Source: Planctomycetota bacterium (lineage in GTDB: Bacteria > Planctomycetota > UBA8108 > JACQVS01). From it: a DNA stretch of 64,000 nt. Numbering within the stretch: position 1 is the stretch's first letter; the number at the start of each line of letters is the position of its first letter. This document shows positions 17,233-26,766 of this stretch, one piece after another. The notes under the pieces are model-generated. The model searched no databases. It saw only the letters and a program-made list of their open reading frames with translations, and had not been told where the DNA came from. Location of the stretch: contig JANQLS010000112.1 of the NCBI GenBank assembly GCA_028280485.1, positions 84,683 through 148,682 of the forward strand. Direction: 5' to 3'. The translations under genes were made by a program, and so were the position numbers.

Positions 17233-18338
17233 CTTGAATAACTATCCTTAGTTAGGGAAATTAGATAACTGCGAAAGAAACTCGCGACTCATTTAATTCT
17301 ACCATCTTTATATAAGAAATATTATTTTTTATATATAAACAGAATAAACATCATCTATTTTTTACAGATGATTGTCAAGACCATTTCCGACAGTGGGACA
17401 AAAGGCTCCACCTCCAAGTTAGGGCAAAAGACGCCAGTTGTAGCCGAACTTGTAAAAGTTTGGCTGGAAAAGCTAAAAGGCCAAATTCTTACGAATTCAG
17501 CTACGGCAAGAATTCCTACGCTCGATCCGCTTGTTCCGTTAAAGTTTTATGTTCCAAAAATTTAGGGAATTAAACTAGTTGAATAATTGGGAAAAATCCG
17601 GACCCTTATAGAGTGCCGTTTCAATTTGTGAAAAATTTCACAATTTGTCCTTGAAGGGTATTGGACGAGGTTTAGAATCCACAAATCCATACATGCTCCG
17701 CCCCGTCCTCAGGTCCCATCATGAAGCCAGCCTGAACTGGTCATTGAAACGACTTAAGTGACTTTGAAGCCAAGAGGATAAGCTCAGTCTTTTTCATCCG
17801 AAAGATTCGAGAGCCAAAACCTGGGCTTCGACATCAAACATGCTCGTTGTCAGCTTGAGCATCGTGAGTCCTTATAAACACTGGGCTTAAAGTGCCCTAC
17901 GTTTTGACTCCATGTGCTCGAGCCCAAAGAAGAAGATTGTTGAAACCGTAATTCATTTATTAACGGGTTCATTTACAAACGGCTTTTGAGTGAGCCTCCT
18001 ACAGCCTCTCTAAGACTGTAGGAACTCTGAGGAGCATCGCACGAGCAATTTGGATACACGCGGTTCAAATCGCGAAGGCTTAATCGCATCAAATAAGTAA
18101 GATCTACTGACTCTAACCGAATGATGTACAGATAACGCTGTTACTGGCAAGCCATTTCGATCTTGAACACCTTCACCTCAAAAAACTACAAGCTGTTACC
18201 GCCTCCCTTCCTGTTAGGCTCAATCCTTCACTTCGAGTGATGGGTTTCACTTTACAGGATGAAACAAAAGAGGAATTGAACGACTGAATGTTTTCAAATT
18301 CAGTGATTCGATCGTTGTCAACATAAAGCAGTACCGAC
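17233..18338. other. Long intergenic region between the nadA operon and nuoA2
   Basis: About 1.1 kb without a gene I can support; short frames inside are unsupported. It holds an AT-rich stretch (17300-17350), one REPIN-like pair, a palindrome TTTGTGAAAAATTTCACAA (about 17624-17642), and a hairpin TCCTACAG...CTGTAGGA (about 17997-18023). It must include promoters for the divergent nadA and nuo operons. Confidence 0.5.
17440..17504. repeat. REPIN-like inverted pair
   Basis: GTAG-CCGAACTT-GTAA-AAGTTTGG on the left and CCAAATTC-TTAC-GAATTCAG-CTAC on the right, spaced about 14 bp apart. A partial AAAAGACGCCAG motif precedes it. Closely similar to the pair at 57.22 kb. Confidence 0.8.
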
Positions 18339-18767
18339 ATGCTGACTGAAGCCATCAACTCACTTCCTAATTTAAGCAACCTTCCGTTGCTTCAATTGAG
18401 TGATACAAGTGTCTTAGAACCCTATCTCCCCGCTGCGGTCTTCCTTTTAGTGTTGATCGCCACGGCCTCGGGGATGCTCGGCCTCTCCTACTTCTTAGGC
18501 CCACGAAAAGCCAGTGAAGTTAAAAGTAGAACTTACGAATGTGGAATGCCCCTACTGAGCGCAGCTCGGGATCGTTTCTCCGTCAAGTTTTACTTAGTAG
18601 CCATCCTCTTTGTCTTGTTCGACATCGAAACGGTCTTCCTCATTCCCTGGGCGATCAAATTTAAACAACTCGGATTTTTTGGTTTCGTCGAAATGATGGT
18701 CTTCATGACGATCTTGACTCTCGGCTTAGTCTACGCGTGGAGGAGAGGAGGATTGGAATGGGAATAA
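18339..18767 (+). CDS. nuoA: NADH-quinone oxidoreductase subunit A, second copy
   Basis: This is the first gene of the complete complex I operon. The 142 residues contain the NuoA signatures YECGMPLL, VKFYLVAILFVLFDIETVFL and a C-terminal YAWRRGGLEW, with three membrane helices. It lacks the acidic tail seen in the first copy at 3.7 kb. It overlaps nuoB by 10 bp. The upstream region is the 1.1-kb intergenic stretch. Confidence 0.95.
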   Translation: MLTEAINSLPNLSNLPLLQLSDTSVLEPYLPAAVFLLVLIATASGMLGLSYFLGPRKASEVKSRTYECGMPLLSAARDRFSVKFYLVAILFVLFDIETVFLIPWAIKFKQLGFFGFVEMMVFMTILTLGLVYAWRRGGLEWE

Positions 18768-19393
18768 TTACCCCGGGCTCCAACAATCAACCCAAAACCC
18801 TCACGAATGACATTCCCGTCATCAAAGGGACCGGAGCGGAAAAGCTTCTCGAAAACAAACTGGTCACCACGACGGTGGATTGGGTTTTAAAGTGGGCGAG
18901 AAAAAACTCGCTCTGGCCGATGCCCTTCGGAACGGCTTGTTGTGCGATCGAAATGATGGCGACTCTATCCGGTCGATACGACTTAGCCCGATTCGGCGCA
19001 GAGGTGATTCGATTCTCTCCCCGCCAAAGCGACCTCATGATCGTCTCCGGTAGGATTTCGATCAAAATGATGTCGGTGCTCTTAAAAATTTACAGTCAAA
19101 TGCCGGAACCCAAGTGGGTCATCTCGATGGGCGCCTGCGCTTCGAGCGGCGGAGTTTTTGACACCTACACCTTGATTCAAGGTGTCGATCAATTCCTTCC
19201 TGTGGATGTTTACATCCCCGGTTGTCCCCCTCGCCCCGAGTCTTTGATCGATGCAGTGATTCGCATTCAACAGATTATCGATGAAGGCCACCCCGGCTAC
19301 CTTTCAGACGATGCTCGATTTAGCCCTGAAGAAATTGAAAGAGCGGCAGAACTCTTCACTCCCGGTCCCGCAACCGGAGGAGGTTGTTCATGA
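18758..19393 (+). CDS. nuoB: NADH-quinone oxidoreductase subunit B, second copy
   Basis: This subunit holds cluster N2. The expected Cys ligands are in GTACCAIEMM, SMGACASSGG and IPGCPPRPES. I place the start at ATG 18758 because a purine-rich Shine-Dalgarno (AGGAGAGGAGG, 18741-18751) lies 6-7 bases before it; an in-frame GTG at 18737 would add seven residues inside nuoA. The stop overlaps nuoC as ATGA. Confidence 0.95.
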   Translation: MGIITPGSNNQPKTLTNDIPVIKGTGAEKLLENKLVTTTVDWVLKWARKNSLWPMPFGTACCAIEMMATLSGRYDLARFGAEVIRFSPRQSDLMIVSGRISIKMMSVLLKIYSQMPEPKWVISMGACASSGGVFDTYTLIQGVDQFLPVDVYIPGCPPRPESLIDAVIRIQQIIDEGHPGYLSDDARFSPEEIERAAELFTPGPATGGGCS

Positions 19394-19965
19394 GCGCACT
19401 CAGTCAAGAAGCCATCATCGAAGCCGTCAAGAGTCAATTTGAAGGTAAGATCATCGCCGAGGGAGGCCACAACGGGCAATCCTACATCGTTATCGATCGC
19501 GATGACTTAATTGAGATCTCCAAGTACTTGAAGGAGACTCCCGAATTGAAGTTCGACATGCTCAGTGATGTCACTGCAGTAGATCATCTCCTCATGGAAG
19601 TGGATGAAATCCCCGAGCGCTACGCCGTGGTCTACCAGTTAACTTCATTCGAACTCGGACACCGTTTTAGAGTGAAGGTTCCCGTTCCTGAAGAAGATAC
19701 GGTTGTTCCCAGCTTATATGAAGTCTGGCGAGCTGCCAGCTGGGGAGAGCGAGAAACCCACGACATGTACGGCATCGAGTTCGACGGGAATCCTGACCTG
19801 AGAAGACTCTTGATGCCTTCTGACTACGATGGTTTTCCCCTAAGAAAAGATTATCCCCTGAGAGGACGCGGAGAGCGAGATGACTTCCAGCAAATTCGAA
19901 GAGGTGAAGATTTCGATGCTGAAGATCAATCCACCGAAGAGCAATCTCCCCACCTCACGACTTAG
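19390..19965 (+). CDS. nuoC: NADH-quinone oxidoreductase subunit C, second copy
   Basis: This 30-kDa subunit of the connecting module has the signature RAASWGERETHDMYGIEFDG then LRKDYPLRGRGER, and an acidic tail. ATG at 19390 overlaps the nuoB stop, preceded by GGAGGAGG; a TTG two codons upstream is less likely. It is separate from NuoD, which follows after 70 bp. Confidence 0.95.
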   Translation: MSALSQEAIIEAVKSQFEGKIIAEGGHNGQSYIVIDRDDLIEISKYLKETPELKFDMLSDVTAVDHLLMEVDEIPERYAVVYQLTSFELGHRFRVKVPVPEEDTVVPSLYEVWRAASWGERETHDMYGIEFDGNPDLRRLLMPSDYDGFPLRKDYPLRGRGERDDFQQIRRGEDFDAEDQSTEEQSPHLTT

Positions 19966-20035
19966 TTTGTGAAACTAAAAGTATAAAGCCTCTGTTGATC
20001 CAGTTCGTCACGACACTCAAAAATACAGATTAAAA

Positions 20036-21298
20036 ATGAGTAGACTCAAAGATCCAGAAATTCGCCAACTCGAGCAAAACCCCGAGCCTCGAGTCTTTCT
20101 CACCGAAGAGGAAGATGAGCTCGGCGGAAAGCGCATGGTTCTCAATATGGGACCTCAGCACCCCGCGACGCACGGTACTCTTCGTGTCGTCTTAGTCACC
20201 GAGGGTGAACGAGTTGTCGAAGCTGACTGTGAGATCGGTTATCTCCATACTGGCTTCGAAAAATTGGGCGAGTACATGACCTACACTCAATTCATTACGG
20301 TCACCGATCGGATGAATTATCTCTCTGCGATCAATAACAACGTAGGTTACGCCTTAGCTTGTGAAGAACTTCTCGGAATCGAAGTTCCCGAAAGAGCTCA
20401 AGTGCTTCGCGTCCTACTCTGTGAAATCTCAAGAATCGCCGACCACATTCTTTGTTGTGGCTTGCAGGCGATGGACTTGGGTGCGTTCAGTGCCATGCTC
20501 TGGTGCTTCGAAGAACGCGAAAAGATTTATGACATCATGGAGCTCGTCTGTGGGGCTCGATTAACGACTTCCTATACTCGTATCGGAGGTTTGTTTCGAG
20601 ACGTACCCGAAGAGTTCGATGGCAAAGTCAATCAACTCCTCAAAGGCATGCCCGGAGTTTTAGACGAATTAGAGACGATGCTGATCGGGAATCGTATCTT
20701 TGAAGATCGTCTCCACGGAATTGGTGTCATCAAAAAGGAAGAAGCCCTCAACTGGGGAATGTCAGGGCCGATCGCCAGAGCTTCTGGCCTCGCTTACGAC
20801 GTGAGAAAATCTCGCCCCTACAGTGGCTACGAAAATTATGACTTCGATGTCCCCACTCAAACAGCCGGAGATAGTTGGGCCCGTTTCGTACAACGTATGG
20901 CTGAGATGCGAGAAAGCTTAAAGATCATTCAACAAGCACTCGCCAAATTAAAGCCCGGCCCCATCAACGTTGAAAACAAAAAGATGAACCTCCCCGAGAA
21001 GGCGGATGTTTACCAAAACATCGAATCGTTGATTCACCACTTCAAACAGATCATGCTCGGTCACGGAGTGCAACCCGTTCGCGGAACGGAAATCTACACT
21101 CCCACCGAAGCTCCCAATGGTGAATTAGGTTTCTATATCGTCTCCGACGGCGAGATGAATCCTTACCGCGTCCGCGTGCGACCTCCTTCGATTTATAACT
21201 ACGCCATGTTCACTCAACTCACCCCCGGTTGCATGATTTCAGATATCGTTGCGATCTTGTCGAGCTTGAATGTGATCGCAGGAGAACTGGATCGTTAG
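20036..21298 (+). CDS. nuoD: NADH-quinone oxidoreductase subunit D, second copy
   Basis: This 49-kDa subunit of 420 residues shows VLNMGPQHPATHGTLR, EIGYLHTGFEK and the C-terminal GELDR. It contributes the quinone-site His and Tyr region (HPATHG) next to NuoB. It is about 20 residues longer than the first copy and retains a lengthy N-terminal segment before the conserved core. Confidence 0.95.
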   Translation: MSRLKDPEIRQLEQNPEPRVFLTEEEDELGGKRMVLNMGPQHPATHGTLRVVLVTEGERVVEADCEIGYLHTGFEKLGEYMTYTQFITVTDRMNYLSAINNNVGYALACEELLGIEVPERAQVLRVLLCEISRIADHILCCGLQAMDLGAFSAMLWCFEEREKIYDIMELVCGARLTTSYTRIGGLFRDVPEEFDGKVNQLLKGMPGVLDELETMLIGNRIFEDRLHGIGVIKKEEALNWGMSGPIARASGLAYDVRKSRPYSGYENYDFDVPTQTAGDSWARFVQRMAEMRESLKIIQQALAKLKPGPINVENKKMNLPEKADVYQNIESLIHHFKQIMLGHGVQPVRGTEIYTPTEAPNGELGFYIVSDGEMNPYRVRVRPPSIYNYAMFTQLTPGCMISDIVAILSSLNVIAGELDR

Positions 21299-21344
21299 TT
21301 TCAACTAAAGAATTCGATCAAAGAGAAAATTAACGGAAACATTT

Positions 21345-21860
21345 ATGTCAGCATTCCAAGAAATCACTCAAGCAGCCCGCGAAGACGAACGAGTCGAGTT
21401 CTCCGCCGAGGCCAAAAAGAAGATCGAATGGATTTACACACGTTATCCCAATCGGGAAGCTGCGCTTCTGCCCGTTCTTCGAGTTGCCGAAAAGGAATTC
21501 GATGGCATCGGAGCGGCGGCGATCGATTGCATCGCGCGCGAGATGGGACTTTCCCCCGGTTACATTTACGGAGTGTTCACGTTTTACACTCACTACAAAC
21601 GAGCCGGTGAAGGAAAGTATGTGTTGCAAGTTTGTGCGACTCTCCCCTGCGCCCTGAGAGGTTGTCGAGATGTCGTTCATCACTTAGAAGACAAACTCGG
21701 AATCAAACCCGGCGAAACCACCGAAGACGGAAAGTTCACTCTCAAGAAGGTAGAGTGCTTAGCTTCCTGCGACACGGCTCCCGTCGTTCAGATCAACGAC
21801 GACTACCACGAGAACTTAACCTTAGAAGATTTAGATAAGCTCTTAGAGTCCTTCGAATGA
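21345..21860 (+). CDS. nuoE: NADH-quinone oxidoreductase subunit E
   Basis: This thioredoxin-like [2Fe-2S] subunit belongs to the NADH-oxidising module. The four ligands of cluster N1a are visible as C97-x4-C102 (QVCATLPCALRG) and C138-x3-C142 (VECLASCDTAP). Its 171 residues have the usual length. It occurs only in the second operon; no counterpart lies between D and H in the first. Confidence 0.95.
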   Translation: MSAFQEITQAAREDERVEFSAEAKKKIEWIYTRYPNREAALLPVLRVAEKEFDGIGAAAIDCIAREMGLSPGYIYGVFTFYTHYKRAGEGKYVLQVCATLPCALRGCRDVVHHLEDKLGIKPGETTEDGKFTLKKVECLASCDTAPVVQINDDYHENLTLEDLDKLLESFE

Positions 21861-21897
21861 TCGCTCTCATTCTTAGAAGGATAAATGGAAACTAAAT

Positions 21898-23334
21898 ATG
21901 GCTGAACTCGATCTCAGTAAATACGAGAAAATCCTCTTCAAACACGTCGATCAAGAAGGGTCGGATACCATCGACTACTACTTGAAGCACGGCGGTTATG
22001 AAGGAGCGAAGAAGGCGATCACCGAGCATCGTCCCTCAGAGGTCATCGACATCGTCAAAGAGTCGAATCTTCGAGGCCGAGGCGGTGCGGGATTCCCTTG
22101 CGGCGTGAAGTGGTCGTTCGTTCCACAAAATACTGACAAGCCCAAATACTTCGTCGTCAATGCCGATGAGAGTGAGCCCGGAACGTTTAAAGATCGCGTT
22201 CTCATCGAACGGGATCCTCATTCGATTATCGAAGGCATCATCATCGGAAGTTACGCCATCAAATGTAACGTCGCCTACCTTTACATTCGTGGTGAACTGG
22301 TTTACGGCTACGAACAACTCGTCAAAGCCGTTAAAGAAGCCTACGACAAAGGAATGTTGGGTAAGGGCCTCTTTGGAACAGATTACAACTTAGATCTCAC
22401 CATCCACCGCGGAGCGGGTGCCTATATCTGTGGCGAAGAAACAGGTTTACTGAGTTCCTTAGAAGGTAAACGCGGCCAACCTAAAATTAAACCTCCCTTC
22501 CCTGCCGTTGAAGGCCTCTTCCGTTGTCCCACCGTGGTGAACAACGTCGAGACCGTTTGCAACCTGCAGCACATCATCAACCGAGGTGCCGAATGGTTTA
22601 AAAACATCGGCCCCGAAAAAGGCCCCGGCCCCAAGCTTCTTTGTGTTTCGGGTCACGTCAACAAACCCGGTACGTACGAAGTACCGATGGGAATCAACCT
22701 CAAACAGTTGATCTACGACGTCGCCGGTGGAGTATGGAAAGGAAACAAACTCAAAGCCGTAATTCCAGGCGGAACTTCAGCCAAAGTTTTAAAGGCTGAA
22801 GAAGTCGATGTGCCCTGCGATTTCGATTCGATGATGGCGATCGACACCATGCTGGGATCCGGAGCGGTGATCGTTATGGATGACACCACCGATATGGTCG
22901 ACGCTCTCTATAACATCATCCGTTTTTACCATCATGAATCTTGCGGTCAGTGTACTCCTTGTCGTGAAGGAACAGGCTGGCTTGAAAAAATTCTCAAACG
23001 CATCATGGCCGGTCACGGTCGCATGGAAGACATCGACACGATGCTCAATATTTGCGATCGCATGGTAGGGAAAACCATCTGCGTACTGGCCGATGCGGCA
23101 GCCTTCCCTTGCTCCAGCATCGTCACCAAATTTCGAAGTGAGTTCGAAGCCAAAATCCAACAGGGCGCCGGCTACGACAAAAGAATCTTCACGGGTGGTC
23201 CCTTGGTTCAACCCGGGGCGGTGTCTCGACACAATCAAGAGCGACGTAAAGATAAAGACACCCCCAATCGAATCTCTCTCGACCCCGAACTCATTTCAAA
23301 ACCGTCTCAATCCAAAGTTGAGACCACCTCTTGA
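21898..23334 (+). CDS. nuoF: NADH-quinone oxidoreductase subunit F
   Basis: This subunit binds NADH and FMN and carries cluster N3. The glycine-rich NADH/FMN segment is RGRGGAGFPCGVKW (about 59-72), and the FMN site continues in GAGAYICGEETGL. The [4Fe-4S] ligands are C349, C352 and C355 (ESCGQCTPCREG) with C395. The 478 residues include a C-terminal tail of about 50 that goes beyond the usual core. Confidence 0.96.
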   Translation: MAELDLSKYEKILFKHVDQEGSDTIDYYLKHGGYEGAKKAITEHRPSEVIDIVKESNLRGRGGAGFPCGVKWSFVPQNTDKPKYFVVNADESEPGTFKDRVLIERDPHSIIEGIIIGSYAIKCNVAYLYIRGELVYGYEQLVKAVKEAYDKGMLGKGLFGTDYNLDLTIHRGAGAYICGEETGLLSSLEGKRGQPKIKPPFPAVEGLFRCPTVVNNVETVCNLQHIINRGAEWFKNIGPEKGPGPKLLCVSGHVNKPGTYEVPMGINLKQLIYDVAGGVWKGNKLKAVIPGGTSAKVLKAEEVDVPCDFDSMMAIDTMLGSGAVIVMDDTTDMVDALYNIIRFYHHESCGQCTPCREGTGWLEKILKRIMAGHGRMEDIDTMLNICDRMVGKTICVLADAAAFPCSSIVTKFRSEFEAKIQQGAGYDKRIFTGGPLVQPGAVSRHNQERRKDKDTPNRISLDPELISKPSQSKVETTS

Positions 23335-23375
23335 TCGAAAACAAAACTTAGGTTTAGCGAAACGAAGAGTTTCTT

Positions 23376-25007
23376 ATGTCCGAAGCGAAGTTGGTTAAAT
23401 TCAAAATTAATGGCCAAGAGATCGAAGCCCCTGCCGGCACGATGGTGATCAAGGCAGCGCACGAAGCGGGTATCGATGTCCCCCATTTCTGCTACCACCC
23501 GGGGCTCACTCCCGACGGTAACTGCCGGATGTGTTTGGTCGAAGCCTCGAATGCTCGAAAGCCGGTTGCTTCTTGTGTCACTCCCGTGGCTGAAGGCTTA
23601 GAAATCACCACCGATTCCGACACCGTCAAAGAAGCCCGCGAAGGGGTCCTCGAGTTAATGCTCTTAAACCATCCTCTCGATTGCCCTATCTGCGATAAAT
23701 CGGGCGAGTGCATGCTTCAAGACAATGTCTACGACCACGGCCCCGATAACAGTCGTATGACCGAGCCTAAGATGATGAAGCCCACCAAAGATTTGGGCTC
23801 CACGGTAGCTCTTTGGGGAAACCGTTGCATCGTTTGCCAACGCTGCACTCGTTTCTGTGAAGAAGTATCGGGAACAGGGGAACTCGCGATCATCCATCGT
23901 GGTGACAGCTCAGTAGTCGATGTCTTCCCAGGTTACCCATTAGAAAACGATCTTTCACTCAACACCGTCGATATTTGCCCCGTGGGAGCATTGATCTCAA
24001 AAGACTTCCTCTATGAGGCGCGTGTCTGGAATATGAAAGACACGCCTTCAATTTGTACGGGTTGCTCCAAAGGCTGTAACGTTGAGATTCAACAAGAACG
24101 CAATCAAACTCGAAGAATCGTTCCTCGCCACAATCCAGAAGTGAACGACTACTGGATGTGCGACGAAGGTCGAGAAGTCTTCAAACCTGCGGTCAGTGAA
24201 GACCGACTTCTCGACTATCAATTGAGAACTGCCGATGGAACGATCGATACGAATCCTAAAAACGCCGCAAGTGCCATCTTCAACGGCTTAAATCAAGTCA
24301 GTGCGAACCATGGAACACAAGCGATCGCCGGTATCGGAAGTGCTTTCATGAGCTGTGAAGAGCTCTACGTCTTCAAACTCCTCTTCGATGGTTTGCAGAC
24401 ACCTCACCTCGGTGCCTTTAGTCGCCCCCAACGGGAAGCGAAATCCTTCAAGCAATTTGAAATTCCGGGCGACCCTAATCCCAACCGCCTGGGCGTCGAA
24501 AGAATCCTCGGTCGGGAAGCCCTAGAAGAAAACTTAGAGAAAATTTTAAGCGGCATACAAAATCAATCGATTCGAGGAGCACTCATCTTTGATGATCTTC
24601 TCGATTGGGACTTACCCGCCGAATGGCAGAGTGCCCTGAGCCAATTAGAATTCTTAGCGATCTTCAGCTTAAGAGATCGCACTCATCTCCCCCAACACAG
24701 TTGCTTACTACCCGCAACCACCTTTGGGGAAAAAGATGGAAGCATGTTAAATGGTGAAGGAAGACTTCAACGTCTTCGCATCGCCACTCAACTTCCAAGA
24801 ACCATTCGGTACGAACACGAGATTCTGCAACAAATGCAGCAAGAACTCGGCATGCGATCGAAAGTCGTTCCTCCCTCCGCCTTGTTCAAGGAAATGGGAA
24901 AAGCCGTTTGGCCTCAATTAGAAATTTCTACGATTCGTGAATTGGGTGATCAGGGCATTCAAGTTGAAAGCCCCACAGAAAATCCCCAACGAGCAACCGT
25001 AAGTTAA
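23376..25007 (+). CDS. nuoG: NADH-quinone oxidoreductase subunit G, compact form
   Basis: This large subunit of the electron-input module is only 543 residues here, against about 700-900 in most bacteria. The shortened part is the C-terminal molybdopterin-type domain. All iron-sulfur motifs are present: [2Fe-2S] C39, C50, C53, C67; H99-C103-C106-C112; C151-C154-C157-C201; and C227-x2-C230-x3-C234-x27-C262, the spacing of the extra cluster N7 known from E. coli and Thermus. Residues beyond about 265 are poorly recognisable. Confidence 0.93.
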   Translation: MSEAKLVKFKINGQEIEAPAGTMVIKAAHEAGIDVPHFCYHPGLTPDGNCRMCLVEASNARKPVASCVTPVAEGLEITTDSDTVKEAREGVLELMLLNHPLDCPICDKSGECMLQDNVYDHGPDNSRMTEPKMMKPTKDLGSTVALWGNRCIVCQRCTRFCEEVSGTGELAIIHRGDSSVVDVFPGYPLENDLSLNTVDICPVGALISKDFLYEARVWNMKDTPSICTGCSKGCNVEIQQERNQTRRIVPRHNPEVNDYWMCDEGREVFKPAVSEDRLLDYQLRTADGTIDTNPKNAASAIFNGLNQVSANHGTQAIAGIGSAFMSCEELYVFKLLFDGLQTPHLGAFSRPQREAKSFKQFEIPGDPNPNRLGVERILGREALEENLEKILSGIQNQSIRGALIFDDLLDWDLPAEWQSALSQLEFLAIFSLRDRTHLPQHSCLLPATTFGEKDGSMLNGEGRLQRLRIATQLPRTIRYEHEILQQMQQELGMRSKVVPPSALFKEMGKAVWPQLEISTIRELGDQGIQVESPTENPQRATVS

Positions 25008-25036
25008 TAGTTAAGTGAAAAGCAAAGAGTCATTCG

Positions 25037-26062
25037 ATGCCTGAGTTTTTTCTACCACTACTCACTCCTATTTTGGTCTTCGGCGCGATCATGTCGTTGG
25101 TTCCCATGCTCGTCTTAGGAGAAAGACGAATCGCTGCTGCTATTCAAGATCGCGTGGGTCCCAACCGGGTTGGACCCAACGGCCTGTTTCAGCCCTTAGC
25201 CGATGTGGTTAAACTTCTTTTCAAAGAAGAAATCGTTCCTGCCGGCGTCGACAAGTGGATGTATTTTCTTGCACCGGCTTTGGCGTTTTTACCGGCAGCG
25301 TTTGCCTTTACTACGATTCCCGTGGGTCGAGGTGTTCAAATTGCAGATTTGAATATGGGTGTTCTTTTTGCCATCACGGTAACGTCTTTGGGAGTCTACG
25401 GAATCTCTTTAGGCGGCTGGTCATCCAATAACAAGTTCGCACTCTTAGGTGGGCTACGCTCCAATGCTCAAGTGATCAGCTATGAGATCTGCATGGGTTT
25501 AGCATTAATTGGCGTCCTGATGGTGTCGAATTTCTTTTATGACGTAGAAGCCGGTCAGACCGCAGCCGTAGTGAGCAGTGGCGGAATAGTAGAGTTGCAA
25601 AGTGGGAGCATCTTCAATTGGAACATCTTTAAGCAACCTTTGGGCTTCTTGATTTTCTACATCGCTGCCTTCGCTGAAAACAACCGTCTTCCCTTCGATC
25701 TTCCCGAGTGTGAAGCCGAATTGGTCGGTGGATTCCACACGGAATACTCGAGCATGAAATTTGCGATGTTCTTCTTAGGTGAATACATCGCCATGGTGAC
25801 TATGAGTGCCCTGACTGTCACCCTCTACTTAGGAGGTTGGGATCCTGGCTTCAGCTTACCAGAAGGATTCTTAGGCACATTAATTTCAATTGGCGCGTTC
25901 GTCGTCAAAGTCTTGATCCTCTTGTTCATTTACATTTGGGTCCGTTGGACTTTACCTCGCTTCCGCTACGATCAATTGATGGGCCTCGGTTGGAAAGTGC
26001 TGATTCCCTTGGCGCTCTTCAATATCTTCATCACCGCCGTGGTTTGCTTGCTGATGGGATGA
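25037..26062 (+). CDS. nuoH: NADH-quinone oxidoreductase subunit H, second copy
   Basis: This membrane subunit at the quinone chamber has 341 residues. It shows GERRIAAAIQDRVGPNRVGPNG, PLADVVKLLFKEE, and the quinone-site motif LPFDLPECEAELVGGFHTEYS. It has no Ala/Glu-rich N-terminal extension, unlike the first copy. It is followed by 189 bp containing two REP-like elements before nuoI. Confidence 0.96.
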   Translation: MPEFFLPLLTPILVFGAIMSLVPMLVLGERRIAAAIQDRVGPNRVGPNGLFQPLADVVKLLFKEEIVPAGVDKWMYFLAPALAFLPAAFAFTTIPVGRGVQIADLNMGVLFAITVTSLGVYGISLGGWSSNNKFALLGGLRSNAQVISYEICMGLALIGVLMVSNFFYDVEAGQTAAVVSSGGIVELQSGSIFNWNIFKQPLGFLIFYIAAFAENNRLPFDLPECEAELVGGFHTEYSSMKFAMFFLGEYIAMVTMSALTVTLYLGGWDPGFSLPEGFLGTLISIGAFVVKVLILLFIYIWVRWTLPRFRYDQLMGLGWKVLIPLALFNIFITAVVCLLMG

Positions 26063-26107
26063 GCCGGATGCAGCGGCAGGGAATTAAGGGATTTCGAGAA
26101 TAACGAT

Positions 26108-26131
26108 CCAATCTCTGACGAGATTGGCTAC
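26108..26131. repeat. REP-like hairpin with compensatory stem
   Basis: CCAATCTC-TGAC-GAGATTGG-CTAC. Compared with CCAAATTC-TGGC-GAATTTGG-CTAC at 26.22 and 58.91 kb, both stem arms have changed together, so pairing is preserved. Confidence 0.75.
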
Positions 26132-26166
26132 TGAGATTTCGAATTTAAATTTCCCAAGGACGAGGC

Positions 26167-26239
26167 GAAGAAAAAGACGCCAGTCTTTTGGGGAGAGAGT
26201 ATAAAAAAAAGCGGTCCAAATTCTGGCGAATTTGGCTAC
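26167..26239. repeat. REPIN-like inverted pair inside the nuo operon
   Basis: The left unit is AAAAGAC-GCCA-GTCTTTT with a degenerate head (GAAG). The right unit is CCAAATTC-TGGC-GAATTTGG-CTAC. It separates nuoH from nuoI and ends 12 bp before the nuoI GTG start. Confidence 0.8.
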
Positions 26240-26251
26240 GAAGGAAAACAA

Positions 26252-26761
26252 GTGACAACATCAACAGCGAGCCCTCCCGAAACTCAACAAACCCAGGCAC
26301 CCACTGGGGAGAAGAAGAAATCGACGGGCTTCAAATTCAAGACTTACATTCCAGCGGTGATCACCGGTCTTTGGAATACCTTCAAGCACATCTTGAAGCT
26401 CGATGGCCACAAGACCTTTACCCTGAATTATCCGGAAGAAAAGCTTCCGGTTAAAAAAGGCTACCGCGGAGAGCATCGACTTAAAAAAGATGAGCTTGGC
26501 CGTGAGAAATGCGTCGCCTGCTTCATGTGCCAAACGGTTTGTCCCTCTGTTTGTATTCGCATCATCGCCGAAGAAGCACCGTGGGAAGACCGCGATAAAC
26601 GACCCGCTGTGTTTGAGATCGATATGCTCCGCTGTATCTACTGCGGAATGTGTGAAGAAGCTTGTCCTTGCGACGCGATCGAGTTGACCGAAACGTACAA
26701 CGTTGTCGCCACCAACCGTCACGCCAAGGTTTACGATAAAGATCGTTTGTTGTCGAACTAG
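26252..26761 (+). CDS. nuoI: NADH-quinone oxidoreductase subunit I
   Basis: This ferredoxin-like subunit carries clusters N6a and N6b. Both motifs are clear: CVACFMCQTVCPSVC and CIYCGMCEEACPCD. The N-terminus has a Pro/Thr-rich stretch of about 20 residues before the conserved region. The start is GTG at 26252. Unlike the tightly packed neighbours, the gene is bracketed by REP-like units upstream and a hairpin array downstream. Confidence 0.95.
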   Translation: MTTSTASPPETQQTQAPTGEKKKSTGFKFKTYIPAVITGLWNTFKHILKLDGHKTFTLNYPEEKLPVKKGYRGEHRLKKDELGREKCVACFMCQTVCPSVCIRIIAEEAPWEDRDKRPAVFEIDMLRCIYCGMCEEACPCDAIELTETYNVVATNRHAKVYDKDRLLSN

Positions 26762-26766
26762 TTTAT

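Noticed and set aside
17368..17565. 65-residue plus-strand open frame
   Set aside because: Most of it runs through a REPIN-like pair; repeat-derived translation, not a gene.
18173..18379. 68-residue minus-strand open frame ahead of nuoA2
   Set aside because: Overlaps the nuoA2 start on the other strand with no recognisable features.
26063..26251. A small gene between nuoH2 and nuoI
   Set aside because: The stretch is made of REP-like units; the open frames cover repeats and have no ribosome site.
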